From: Priapulus caudatus | Taxonomy: Eukaryota; Priapulida; Priapulimorpha; Priapulimorphida; Priapulidae | Assembly: GCF_000485595.1 (NCBI RefSeq) | Contig: NW_014577473.1 | Location: 126,825 to 190,824, forward strand | DNA: 64,000 bases | Direction of reading: 5' to 3' | In this document: positions 45,126-56,827 of the stretch, in pieces | How positions within the stretch are numbered: the stretch's first letter is position 1 | Layout: every line of letters begins with the position of its first letter | Notes under the pieces: model-generated | The model's input: the letters and a program-made list of their open reading frames with translations, nothing else | The model's database searches: none | What the model was told of the DNA's origin: nothing | Position numbers and translations under genes: made by a program

Positions 45126-46103
45126 CACATCCACATTATAGAGTGTTTCATATCCTGAGGCAAATTCGCCCTATCTAACCGTCCACCTACGCGAAGCAAA
45201 CCGTCGCCGAGAACTGGATCCAGTCTACGGATAGAACTTGTTTGCTTTACCTGTAAACCGCCGGTCGTAAGCGTATCGATCTCAGCGCTGTACACCAACC
45301 TCTGCGCAGCTTGGGAGAATAGCTCGTTCGGCGCCCTCCATCTCGTCCACCGTTAGCGGCTCTCCGCTAAGTTCGACCTTAACCTCATTATCGCTCCTAT
45401 TCCGAACTTTGCGCAGCAACATTCGTTTTACGTGACCGCGTGACCCACTGCCGGTCGTTAACTCGTCCTCAAATTTCATCAGCACATCGGTTTTTGCGTC
45501 AACTACTGCAATCTCACTTTTCAAGTTAAGCTCTCTTTCTTTTATATCAAGGTCCAACCTCGCCTGGTCGATTTTGCTCTGCCCTTCTAGCGCCGCGACC
45601 TTGGCCAGTAGTTCGGCCTTCTTCTGGTTCTCCTTCATTCTGGCGAGGCTGATACTCGATATCACTGAGGAACCCGCGTGAGATCCTTCTCTCGAGGCTC
45701 TAGGCATATCGGGTTTAGAAATATTGTCCGCGTTCTCGGACTCTTTCTTATTCAGCCATTCTTCAACCCGAGTTTTAATGCCACGACACGTTCGGTCTTT
45801 AATCTCATAAAATCCTTGGTAATCATCCTCGGTCTCAGCATCGTTCAGCATTTCCTGGTACTTGCCATGCGACACCATGAACTCTTCGTATTGTCGCATC
45901 CATACTGAGTATTGTTTACGAACTTCCGATAGACTGGTGTCGATATCAATATCGTCGATTAGCCTTCTCGACAGATAACTTAGTGCTTTGTACTCGTCTG
46001 CTCGTCTCCTCATCCTACAGTCCAGCTCATACGCGTATCCTTTGGGAGTTAGTTTTCTCTCTCTTTGAACTTGACCCGATTTACCTATGCCGCCTGTGGC
46101 CAT
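45126..46103 (-). pseudogene. BEL/Pao retrotransposon remnant (gag start joined to integrase zinc region)
   Basis: From ATG 46103: about 270 residues of BEL/Pao-type gag N-terminus, basic start, then long charged coiled coil (RMKENQKKAELLAKVAALEG). At about 45290 it joins LDPVLGDGLLRVGGRLDRANLP, the segment just before the BEL integrase zinc domain. Protease, RT and RNase H are deleted. The gag frame is intact for 273 codons. Confidence 0.75.
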
Positions 46104-46400
46104 GTTGGACTATCACCGTTGTCGATCCTATACGCAAGAGTTGACTTTTTTGGTACCTTGCAGCCGATCCTTATCCGTGTTTTTCAATAAATGTAGGTGG
46201 TGTTGACCTCCAATACAGAACAACTAATCTCCTTTTCCATATGCGTTTAATCATACTAAAACGATTGACTGAAATACAACTACAAACCAGGGGGAGTCAC
46301 CACACGGTGCCACAACAATCCTTATTCACACAAACTACATGAATTAGAGTGTGCTGCTTCTTGGTTACTTTTACCTATAACATGTTAACTCTAAACACGA
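46104..46400. other. BEL/Pao leader or LTR remnant
   Basis: Lies upstream of the gag ATG; probably leader and part of an LTR, but no partner LTR is present in the window. Confidence 0.3.
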
Positions 46401-46406
46401 CAAAAC

Positions 46407-46779
46407 TTGTACTCACAAAACATTATGGAGCCTAGCAATTCTAGAAATTATGTCCTCAAAATATCAACACAACACCATCATGGCCTTCACCAAGTCGACT
46501 TCTCGTGGCTCTCGTCTGCGCAGGCCCAGAACCATATGCTCAGAACACTATATATCCACAATAACCAGGAGGTGCTGCCACCTGGATTACAAACTAATAC
46601 TGAACAGTGCCATAAGCTCTGCGGCTCCAACACCAACCTCCTGGCGGCTCACGCACTAACTTTTTGCGATTCCGTATCCTCTTTTGCTGGAATTGGCAAA
46701 GCACCAGTCCTGAAGCAATTGGAAGCATTTGCTGACACTATCAAGCTAGGAGATCCATCTACTTCACTGGACGATCTGC
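46407..46779 (+). pseudogene. PIN-nuclease fragment C with helix-hairpin motif
   Basis: The distal part, LLAAHALTFCDSVSSFAGIGKAPVLKQ, fits the helix-hairpin-helix (GCDY...GIG-like) block that follows the PIN core in FEN1-type nucleases. Then LGDPSTSLDD leads to the sequence found after the deletion in copy A. It is cut by repeat R2 at about 46779. The first 80 residues are not recognised. Confidence 0.6.
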
Positions 46780-47275
46780 AGCCCGGATATCCGCGCAAAG
46801 CGCGCAAACGCCGCGTAGCGGTGACACAATGACTTATTCGCTGCCCTCTATTTAGAAAAATGTTCCCGAGGCCCTTCTGGGTATAGGATAAAGGCGTATA
46901 ATCGGTCAATTGAGGAGTTGTGGCGCTTGCAGAAGCCTTTCGACTATGCACGTAGGGCGAGAATAAATCCAAATGCTCGTAATTGCTACTTTGCTGGTCA
47001 GCGCTTTAGGTTTTCCTCTAGAAAAGCGAGTTTGCATTTCTTTCGTTTCACGCCCTGAACTTATTCTCGTACATATGGCGTCCCATAGATGGCGCGACGC
47101 GACGCGCTGCTCGAGGTGATTTCGAGAGATTTTCCACAAGGATCGGGCGTGTCGGCCTAGACTGCTCGCGCGGTGGAGAGTTCACACGCTGCACTAACTA
47201 TAACTTTAGTGTAGCGAAAGATACTTGGCCGAGTTAAGGTCCGTACCAGTCTAGCTGGAATCGTGACGTGGGATT
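46780..47275 (+). repeat. Interspersed repeat R2, copy
   Basis: Starts GATCTGCAGCCCGGATATCC, includes a CGCGCAAAGCGCG dyad, a TCAATTGAG dyad and CATATGGCGTCCCAT, and ends near CAGTCTAGCT. Direct match to 60445-60960, inverse to 6262-6900. It interrupts a PIN-nuclease fragment. Confidence 0.7.
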
Positions 47276-47519
47276 CTAATTATCGTAGCCATCTTAGTTT
47301 CCCTCACGTTGATTGGCTAAGCCCGTTGATTGATGTTTGTTTAGACTGAGAATTTGCACTAGATGTTCTCTGGCAAAAAAAACCGCCGCCGTGGCGCGTC
47401 ACAGCAGCAGCCGGTATGTGCTGCAGAGCAGAATCAGTGCGGGCGTCCTGCAAGGTCTACGAATGTTAAGAATTAACCGCGCAAAACGTTTCTGCAGGTT
47501 AAAAACTTCTGTCAATACA

Positions 47520-48072
47520 GTAAAAACCCGCGTATAAGAACATAAGATTTTAAGAACATGTTAGGCTAAAATTTCCCATTTAGACCCTTACATAAACCTG
47601 TTTAGGCTAAGATTTTAAAGTAGGTCTCTTAATTTTCCATGCGGATGAAGACTTCAAAAGAAACACAGGTAAAATAAAAAAACGACGAGCCCTCAAGCAA
47701 TATCGATGCAATAACAATGCCAATGCCAAATGCCAATGCATCTCAACAATAACAATCATAGTCTATTAATAATATAATCATATATCTAATATAATATTAT
47801 CTCAACCATAAAAAACGAAACATGTGCAACAACTAAACTCTCAGTAATAACAGCCTACCAATAACACTACTGTACTGGTAACACATGCATCACAGTCACT
47901 AAGCCCGCGCTTAGCGCGGGTTTCAGCTAGTACATCATTAAAAGTAGAAACAATTAAGAAGCCTATTTAAGACCTTTATGAGCCAAATTTTTCAGCTAAG
48001 CACCATTTATATAAGAACATGTTGAAGCTAACTTGGAAAAAATCTATGTTCTTATACGACGCGGTTTTTTAC
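47520..48072. mobile_element. TIR element, ~550 bp
   Basis: Ends 47520-47550 and 48039-48072 are inverted repeats (GTAAAAAACCGCG...TATAAGAACAT). Non-coding; carries the Helitron-like end. Confidence 0.7.
47903..47931 (+). mobile_element. Helitron-like 3' terminus
   Basis: A short hairpin CCCGCGC-TTA-GCGCGGG (47904-47920) is followed 6 bases later by CTAG (47927-47930) and then T, the layout of a Helitron 3' end. The 5' TC end was not identified. Nested in the TIR element. Confidence 0.55.
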
Positions 48073-48234
48073 TTGTAATCCGTAGGTGAAACAGTTAGCC
48101 TATAGTATAGAAACATTAAGAATTTTGTACTAAGTAAATACATTTACGGACTGTTGATGAGTATTGTTTGAAATTCGTATGAAATACAGCGAGTGTATTT
48201 AGTTAGCATTATATTCTATTGAAACGCTTCAAGT

Positions 48235-48600
48235 GCCTGTGCGTTCAGTCTATGGAAAACTACCAAAAGCGTACGTACGCCCATTTTTGCATATATTACA
48301 TGTCCCCAGCGTGCTGCTTATAGCAAAAACTTCGTCTACCCCTGCGGTCGAGGGGGCCCTGATTGCTCTTGTGCAGACAAAACTTCGCAGAAAAACTTCG
48401 AAACTCGCCTGCTCGCGAGTTACCTTGACGGTCAACCCCTATATATTACGCATATATATAGCATGCACCGACTCCTACGGCTATCAACAACGCCTAGGAT
48501 ATACTCAACATACTAGGCTACCTCTATGTGATTATTATGTGAATTATTACGTCGTCATTGTTTGTATTATAGGTGAACATTTCTATGTACATGAATGAGG
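48235..48600 (+). repeat. Interspersed repeat R3
   Basis: Shares GCAAAAACTTCGTCTACCC and nearby blocks with 61820-62030. The spanning frames are not conserved between copies, so non-coding. Confidence 0.5.
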
Positions 48601-48609
48601 GCATAGGCC

Positions 48610-48783
48610 CAAGGATAGAGAACAGGGTCCCAATAAAACCAATGTGCCTAACCCTTAACCTATCTCACCCTAACCCTAACCCTAACAATACCCTAACCAT
48701 AACCCTAACTAATTATATTGATATAGATATATTTATATTGATGTAAATGACATTAGTTTTTGAGACCATGTTCTCTATCCTTG
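48610..48783. mobile_element. TIR element with telomere-like core
   Basis: Inverted ends 48610-48633 and 48760-48783 match at 22 of 24 bases (CAAGGATAGAGAACA core) and enclose CCCTAA repeats (about 48648-48712). Total 174 bp. Confidence 0.75.
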
Positions 48784-48829
48784 AACCGAGGCATATGATT
48801 TGCGCATGTATTAATATTATTAAATTATA

Positions 48830-49690
48830 TATATATATTAATTCTATGTAAATAAAACCAAGCTTATGCTTTCGCTGCAGCTGCGGCTCGTTATATGAAG
48901 CCGCTGAGGCATAATAAAACTACAATTCATAATAAAACTTATACCATCACCAGTGTTAGACTAGAAAGTAGACGGTGGTTGACACTATTGTATTGATATT
49001 TTCATTAAACTTGCAAAAGAAGAGCGCTCGAATGGCAGCTCAGCTGTTTCATTAGTATTGCCTGGTAAAATTAACGGTTGAACAACGTAGCTGAACGGAG
49101 GCTAGATTACGGCTATCGCAATAATATGGGATGATCGACGCGCAGGATTGGTGGGGTTGGCTGTGTTCATTATATGGTCTCTATTAGCGTCGTCATTGTT
49201 TGTTATATAGGCTGAGACTTTCTATTAGCATGAATACGAGGCGTATTCATTTTCCGATAATATTATTATAAAACCCAGCTTATGTGATCCGCTGCGCAGC
49301 TGCCGCTTCGTTTACAATGAAGCACTGACGCATCAATTAAAACTACCAATTCATAATAAAACTTATGACAACACCAGTGAGAAGTAGAAGGTGTGACACT
49401 TTTATAGATATTTTCATTGAACTTGCAAAGAAGCAGCAGCTCAATGGCAGCTCGCCTGTTTCATTGTTTCCGTGTAAATTATCGACTGGATCGCATGGCA
49501 GCTATGCGTTTCGTCGCGCGGCCTATGCATTCGCGCGCACGATCCATAGCTGGCAAGCGCTGCATACTGTCGTAAGGACGTTCGCCCGCGTCGCGTGCGC
49601 CTTGCGCGAACTGCGCGGCTAGATCTGCGACTAGCGCTTGGGATCAACACCTCCTTTCGGCAACGCTTCTCTAGTATCCCGTCTCATCTG
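48830..49690 (-). mobile_element. Hairpin-bearing short element, copies in reverse orientation
   Basis: Two overlapping reverse copies: a partial one (48850-49075) and a fuller one (49200-49690) with a decayed hairpin near 49495-49560. The right end (CTCATCTGG) abuts PIN-nuclease fragment D. Confidence 0.6.
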
Positions 49691-49691
49691 G

Positions 49692-50495
49692 ATGAAATCG
49701 TCGACTCTTGTCTGGGATATGTAGGCATGTTGTACCGACAGAAGCATGACGAATCTCTGAACACCATGCGAGCAGCTCTTTTCATACGAAAGATAGCTGG
49801 CAAAAGACATGTATCACAAAAACTGATATATGATGTGAATTACATAAACATTTTTGGCCATGAGGGCTATCTTGGTTGTCCATATAATGTTCATTCTGGT
49901 AAATATAATAGATAAGATTGTTCTATCACTATTAGTAATACATTTTAAACTTGATTAACAAAGTTGTTGTTCCGTAATTGGAAACTGGCAATACATAATC
50001 ACTAAAATCTATGTCTGCCATAAGGTTTTTGGCTGCCATTTTAAATTGTTTTTATTCAAAAATGCTCAACTTGTATTAACTGGCATACATCAGATTTGGA
50101 ACCAGCTGGTTTGAATTGTGGAAAAATTGTTCAAACTTGTTATATATGTCCCTGAACATAGCCCAGACTAGTCACGTTGGGAATCTCAAGAAATTCATAT
50201 CTCAAGAACTACATTTGCTAGAGTAATGGTATTGGTACCAAAATGTCCGCAATACCCAAGTTTATATACATGTTCCATACATACTTGTGGTCTAAATACA
50301 ATATTATCGCCGTTATTTACAAAAAAGTGTATTTTCTGGTGGCCATTTTAGATTTTGTGTTCTAGAAAAAAATGCTCAACACTTACGAGCTGGCATACAT
50401 CGGATTTGGAATCAGCACATAAACATTGACAGGAAACAAAACAAAAACATTATATATGTTCAAAAACAAGCACTTGTGCCTTCTAGCCCGGACTA
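49692..50495 (+). pseudogene. PIN-nuclease fragment D with right arm
   Basis: Coding piece IVDSCLGYVGMLYRQK to about 49810, then the 3' untranslated region (deletion between) and a right arm ending CTAGCCCGGACTA at 50495. Confidence 0.7.
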
Positions 50496-50777
50496 ATATT
50501 ATTATGTTTATTGAAACTGCATACGTTATTACGTTCTACGCTCCGGTCTGGTCCTGATACTCAGTGATAGTGATAGTGACATAGGCCTATTTCGTCCTTG
50601 ATCATACAATTTAATGATGCTAGTCGTTACCTACATTAGTAACGGACCTACGGTAACAGTAGTAAGGGACCTACATTATAGTGGAGGTAGCTTGCCACTC
50701 ACTGTAGGCCTACTAATACTATAGTAATACTATACCCGTGTACTGCACATCGGCGCAACCACTGGGGGGTCGGGGGG
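50496..50777. other. Short intergenic stretch
   Basis: Low-complexity GTAG/GTGATAGTGATA pieces; nothing recognised. Ends in a G-rich half-palindrome used as insertion target. Confidence 0.5.
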
Positions 50778-50782
50778 GTCAC

Positions 50783-50933
50783 TGTTACGATATGAGATTC
50801 ATGTATCGATACCGTATATGTACATCGTGATGACGTCCCATAGCAACATAGCCGGGAAATAAAATGGCTACCTATAACTCATAACATGGTTGAACATTGC
50901 CTCCTTATTATAGGCCATCAGGCACGCTTCACA
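50783..50933 (+). repeat. 5' LTR (151 bp)
   Basis: TGTTACGATATGAG to CGCTTCACA. Contains AATAAAATGG (polyadenylation-type) and a CRE-like TGATGACGTC. Very short for a gypsy LTR. Confidence 0.93.
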
Positions 50934-50951
50934 TGGTGGCAGCGGTAACGA
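50934..50951 (+). promoter_or_regulatory. Primer-binding site
   Basis: TGGTGGCAGCGGTAACGA directly after the LTR; begins with TGG as complement of a tRNA CCA end. Confidence 0.7.
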
Positions 50952-52112
50952 AACAGAGGAGTTGGAGTTGAGTTTTATTTTTCGCCAGATTGATTTGGAC
51001 ATGACAACGCCAGCGGTGCGCCATGCATGAACTTAGGCTAGGGCTAGGCCGATAACACTAGCTACTAGCTGGATACCAAACTACAGGGCGCATGTACGCA
51101 GTGGATAATCACAATTCACATGACAGAGAACTGCCACTATTAGCTTTATTTCGACTCTACAGAATCCAGCAGTCAGCAAAGCTATCACGGAGAACACAGT
51201 TTCGAATCGGAATACGTAATTATGATCTTTTCATCGTCAGCTTCGAGTTCGAGCCGACAGTGGCAGATAAGTGGGAACGGCCTCCGTGCGTGTAACCGGC
51301 CCCGGAGCGACGGCATCAACGGCGGTGGACTCGACCAGCGCGTGTAGGCCGTGCATAGCGGGCAGATCTACTCAAGATAGCGACGTGGCGAAAACTGCGC
51401 CACCATTTTAGCCCTGCCAAGCACCAGACATTGGACACGCTACGACGGATTGAATCTGAACTTAAAGCATTGATCAGCAATGCCAATGACAATCTAGACT
51501 ACCAGAGTCTATATGTATCAAGCTCACACTCAGATTTAGTCTTTTTGAAGACTGGACTTGGACTTAGAACTAGAAATTAGAAGTTGAATTATCTGAGTGA
51601 CACTACTCCAGACCCAAACCGTTGGTATACTGTCCAGCTACAGTACAGTTGCGGACGTTGCTGCATGGTTACTATGGTAATGTGTTATTAATGGAATGTA
51701 TTCGATAATAGTAAGCAGTTATTACGTGTGAATCTTACAACTTCAAAGGATTTAGTATTTGACAGTGATGTTGTTGATAATAGTGAATTACAGAATTGGC
51801 TTGATTTAGATGCTCGGAATTTCACTTTTATACTACTATTACCAGCAGAGGCTTATTTTGTTTTTGCTATACACAGTCACAGTGTGTAGTTGTCTGCCCA
51901 CAGACGTAGTATTTGGTAGCTACTAAGCACATACTGAAGTAAGCTAGCCTAATCCTGGTTGTGTGGTACTTGAAATTAATTGTTTTTATTATATAATACA
52001 CTAAAACAAACATTGTATTTTGGAACAATTTTGAATTACGTACAGTTAGTGTACTATACAGTAAGCACACTCACATCATTCTTTATATCGCCAACGCAGT
52101 GTACCACGTACA
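50952..52112. other. Long leader of the gypsy element
   Basis: About 1.2 kb before gag without a convincing frame. It may contain an old insertion or an untranslated leader. Confidence 0.4.
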
Positions 52113-52568
52113 ATGGCAAAATACCCGGAGATAAACTGGAAGGCAAGCGACTTTCCAAGTGAATTTAAGCTATTTAGGCAGCGCATGGAGCTTGTGCTCC
52201 AGGACCAGGAGGTCAAATACCCTACTAAGCAAGCGATCAAAGTCAAAATCGCTCTTGGGGGTGAAGGCCTTAAATGACTTAATTCGTCCGGGCTTAGTGA
52301 ATCTGACCTCGCAAAGCCGGAAATGATTTGGGCCACGATAGGAGAACTGTTGAAGGTGCACGTAAATTTCCGTATACATAGGTTGGAGCTGATGCGCTAC
52401 AAGCAACGGAACGAGGAAACGATAGATGAGTTTGTTAACCGTTGCCGTGATAAAGCACGTGAATGTGACTTCACTGAGGAGGAACTCAAGAAGAGAATCA
52501 TAGAGTTGATTATTGCCTCCACACAGATAGAGGCGTTTCAGAAGACCCTGTTGGACCAACCCCAATGA
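52113..52568 (+). pseudogene. gag: Gag of the gypsy element
   Basis: Starts MAKYPEINWKASDFPSEFKLF; the capsid region continues with WATIGELLKVHVNFRIHRLEL and ETIDEFVNRCRDKARECDF. A TGA at 52274-52276 interrupts it and another TGA at 52566-52568 precedes the zinc-knuckle region, all in one reading frame with pol. Confidence 0.75.
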
Positions 52569-52586
52569 TACTCAATTGGCAATATC

Positions 52587-55500
52587 TTGTCAGAGGGCAG
52601 GAAGTACGAGGCCCTCGCGGCAGGTCGCCAGTGTCTACAAACCCTGGATGCGGGCACGTCGGTCAGCGCGATTTCGCACCACACATTGCGCAAGACATGC
52701 AGAAACTGTGGTCGCACACATCCGCCCCGGCGATGCCCTGCATACAGTGACACGTGCAACGTATGCGGCAAAAAGGGCCACTGGGCCAGGGTCTGTAAAA
52801 AATCACAGCGTCAGCAGAGCTATAATAGCCCGCAAAGGCAAGAAGGCGGTCATGATCACAAACGACCAAGCTCAAAGCATCGTGGTAAAGGTTGGCAACA
52901 CAACCGTGCCACCAGTAAGACACCGATTCATGAAATGTATTCACTGGACCCACAGGATAGCGGTTCTGACAGTGATCCGTCGCCAGACATACAGTTCTTT
53001 CATACCATTGATACGCAACATACAGCCGACACTGAAGCATTCGTGAATATTGATATTGTATGCCCCCAGAAATCGGGACAACACTGCTTGCGGTTGAAAG
53101 TAGACACTGGGGCAAGTGGTAATACGTTACCATTGCGTATCTTACAGAACATGTATGGCGGTAGTTGGCGCTCGGAATTAAGCCCAACTCTTACGCAGCT
53201 CAAAGCGTATAATGGTACCGAGATCCGGTGCGTTGGCACCATAGATCTACTATGTCAGTACAAGGGATCAAAGTGGGCAGATCAAACATTCTATGTAGTC
53301 GACGTTCAAGGACCAGCCATCCTGGGCCTACCTGGCTGCAAGGCCATGGTGATAGTCACGATCAATGAGGTACGTAGCACGATTCCTTATATGCGACCAA
53401 TCGAGGGCGTTCATAACTTGAAACGGAAGTATCCAACGCAGTTCGACACCATCGGCAACTTTCAAGGAAAGGCTACCCTGCATCTGAAGGAGAACGCCAA
53501 ACCGACGATTAATCCGCCCAGGAAATGTAGCGTACACCTACGAGACAAGATCAAAACAGAATTGAACAACATGGAAGGCAATGGGATCATTCGCCATGTC
53601 GAACACCATACCGATTGGTGTAGTTCCATGACTACGGCAGTCAAGAAGGATGGGTCCCTTCGTTTGTGTCTCGACCCCAAACGGCTCAACGATGCCTTGA
53701 AGAGGTGTCCACACAAGACACCAACATTAGAGGAAGTTAACCCCACATTTGCTGGAGCAAGATACTCTATGTTGGATGCAAAAGCCGGCTATTGGTCGGT
53801 TCACTTTGCAGAGGAATCGCAAGAACTCACAACCTTTCGCACGCCATTTGGCAGATATTGCTTCCAACGTCTCCCTTTTGGCCTCTGCGTCAGTCAGGAT
53901 GTCTTCCAGCAGCACATGAACAGGATCATTAGTGGATGTATGCATCGCGGATGACATAGCTGTCGTTGGTCGGACTGAAGAAGAACATGACGTAAATCTG
54001 CGTCAGTTGATGGATAGAGCAGCGCGAGAGGGCCTCGTCTTCAACAGCACGAAATGCGACATCAAGAAAGAGAGCATCACGTTCTTCGGATCGCTCTATA
54101 CCAGGACAGGAATCCACCCAGATTCAGGAAATGTGGAAGCCATCAAGGCAATGCCAACGCCTCAAGACAAGGAGGACGTCCAGCGATGCCATGCGGACTC
54201 TTCACATTCCTTGCTGGATACATTCCCAACTTCTCTGAGAAGGCAGCACCACTGCGGGAACTACTCAAGAAAGAGATTCCGTTCCTCTGCGACGTTGACC
54301 ACGAACATGCCTTCAGCATACTCAAAGATGCTATCACGAAGCAAGCGCGTCTCCAGTACTACGATCCACAGAAGGACACAACCCTGGAAGTAGATGCATC
54401 CATGAAAGGAGTAGGGGCATGCCTACTACAGGGCGGCAAGCCGGTAGCGTTTGCATCGAAAAGCCTTTCCCCAGCCGAGTCTAACTATTCAAACATTGAA
54501 AGAGAGATGCTAGCGCTCGTATTCGGTATCAATCGCTTCCACACATACCTTTTTGGAAAGGAGTTTGTCGTGGAAACTGACCACAAACCTCTTGAAATGA
54601 TTTGGAAGAAGCCACTCAAGAGTGCACCGCCTCGCCTTCAGAGGTTACTCATCAAGATCCAAGGATATAAGTGTGACATCAGGTACAAACCTGGAAAGCA
54701 CATGGTGCTATCTGACACACTGAGCAGGATGCCAAATCCTGCCGACAGCCAGGACATTTCCATAGATGTCGCGGTAGATTCCATCGGCACAGAGATTAAA
54801 GGCTCACTAGACATTGATCTCATGTTCTTTGGCCATAGCAAGAGAGAGGAACTTCAGAAGGAAACTTCTGCTGACCCCGTCCTACGTGCCCTATGGCAAC
54901 AGGTGACAAATGGTTGGCCAGAATCCATCAAGGAGGTGCCCACGGCATTGCGCACATTTTGGACATTCAGAGACGAGCTTGGCGTCTCACATGGAGTTCT
55001 CTTTAAAGGGAAGCAGGTTGTAATTCCCCCAACACTACAAAAAGACATCCTAGGACAGCTCCACATAGGACACATGGGCATTGAGCGAACGCGCAGACTA
55101 GCCCGTGAAACAGTTTTCTGGCCAGGAATTAACAATGATATCGAGCATATCACAAAGGACTGCCCTGGGTGCCAACAACTGCAAACAATACAGCAAAAGA
55201 AGCCTCTCCAACCACATGATGTTGCAACAGCTCCCTGGACCAAGCTGGGAACAGACCTGTTCACCTTGAACAGACAGGACTATCTCCTCATCACAGACTA
55301 CCATTCAAAGTACCCAGTACTTTACAAACTGAAAGACACTTCAAGTGCAGCAGTAGCAGGAGTGATGGGTGGGGTCTGTAGCCTGTTTGGTCCACCTGCA
55401 GAAATCGTATCAGACAACGGCCCCCAATTTTCCGGACGACCATTCCAGGAAATGTGCAAGAAATGGTCAATCACCCACGTAACCTTATCACCACATTATC

Positions 55501-56093
55501 CTAGGTCCAATGGACTGGCAGAGCGCATGGTACGGACTGTCAAGTCAATGCTTAAGAAGTGCATCATGACTGGTCAAGACGCACAGATCGCAATGCTCCA
55601 CCTCCGAGCGACACCAGTTGACTCGCACATGAAGTCTCCAGCTGAACTTCTATTAGGAAGACCCATCAGGACCAGTCTTCCTGGCCACCATCTTGCAGAC
55701 AATGCATCCGACACGGAGCATCTCCTGCAGAGGCAATCTAGAAGGAAGGAAACACATGACAAACATACTGGGACAGAGCTCCCACCACTTCACGTAGGAC
55801 AACAGGTCCGTGCCCTACACCCGCAGGAACACACGTGGGTACCCGCGAAGATTTCAAGGGTGTGTGCCGAACCACGGTCGTACGAGATCGCCACCCCTAA
55901 CGGCGCTATTCGTCGTCGCAATCGCTCCAACTTGAGGGAGATTCCGGTCAGTATTACGCCCAATAATGCGCAAGAAATTGCCAGACGTATACACTTTGCT
56001 GACGACCCCGCACCACACCAACATCACACACCCAGTAGCAGGGACAGTAATAGCGCAAACACACCCAACGCAGAACACAAACACACACTCTGA
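52587..56093 (+). pseudogene. pol: Pol polyprotein of the gypsy element (zinc knuckles, PR, RT, RNase H, integrase)
   Basis: Order along the frame: CRNCGRTHPPRRCPAYSDTC and CNVCGKKGHWARVC knuckles; protease LKVDTGASGNTLPL; RT with DWCSSMTTAVKKDG, SMLDAKAGYW and LPFGLCVSQDVFQ; catalytic IADD near 53942-53953; RNase H (VDASMKGVGACLLQ, ETDHKPLEMIWKK); H2C2 zinc domain; integrase core (GTDLFTL, VSDNGPQF, PRSNGLAERMV) with the D-D-E triad intact; C-terminal chromo-like region. Frame changes near 53940 and 54175 put one RT segment in a shifted register. Confidence 0.9.
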
Positions 56094-56654
56094 TTATAGA
56101 ACCACTCGATCAGGTCGCAAGATTCGAAAACCGGCCAGATATCAGCTCTAGTGAACATACACCCAGGTTTACGCGAATATAATGAAAAGTCAGAGACATG
56201 ATTTTTCTTGGTTGATGTAAGCAAATATAATTCTTTGCATTATTATTTTTTAAGGAAGGAAGGAGGGCACCAAGTTGGCCCCTAATGTGTTATGTAGTTG
56301 AAGGATATGGCAGTGTCAAAAGACTGCCGTTATTGTTACATTTGTTGTTGGGTCAAGCAAGTTATTGGATCCATGTGTTACCTGTTAAGGTTTTCTTGAG
56401 AGTTAATAATATGTCTTATAGGAACCATAGGGAAGTACACTGAAATAATATAAGCTTACTTGAGTACATTGTTACGCTAATCGCTCTCGAATGGCCGCTG
56501 TATGGGCAAACATTTATTAATTTAAAGTGTTATTAAAATAAGCAAGGTTGAGTAAGAAGTTTAGAAAAGTATAGCATTTCATGTTATGGTCAATAGCATT
56601 ATATTGTACAATTTATTAGAACATGGTTTGTTAAAGGGAATTGTATTTAACTTC

Positions 56655-56667
56655 AAAGGAAGGGGGA
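56655..56667 (+). promoter_or_regulatory. Polypurine tract
   Basis: AAAGGAAGGGGGA immediately before the 3' LTR. Confidence 0.8.
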
Positions 56668-56822
56668 TGTTACGATATGAGATTCATGTATCGATACCGT
56701 ATATGTACATCGTGATGACGTCACATAGCAACATAGCTGAGAAATAAAATGGCTACCTATAACTCATAACATGGTTGTTTGAACATTGCCTCCTTATTAT
56801 AGGCCATCAGGCACGCTTCACA
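56668..56822 (+). repeat. 3' LTR (155 bp)
   Basis: Near-identical to 50783-50933 with a TGTT insertion near 56775. Confidence 0.93.
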
Positions 56823-56827
56823 GTCAC

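Larger units (their letters stand above)
50783..56822 (+). mobile_element. Structurally complete Ty3/gypsy retrotransposon
   Basis: LTRs 50783-50933 and 56668-56822, primer site, gag, pol and polypurine tract, with target duplication GTCAC at 50778-50782 and 56823-56827. LTRs differ by three substitutions and one 4-base gap, so insertion was recent on this window's scale, yet coding has stops and shifts. No env. Confidence 0.92.
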
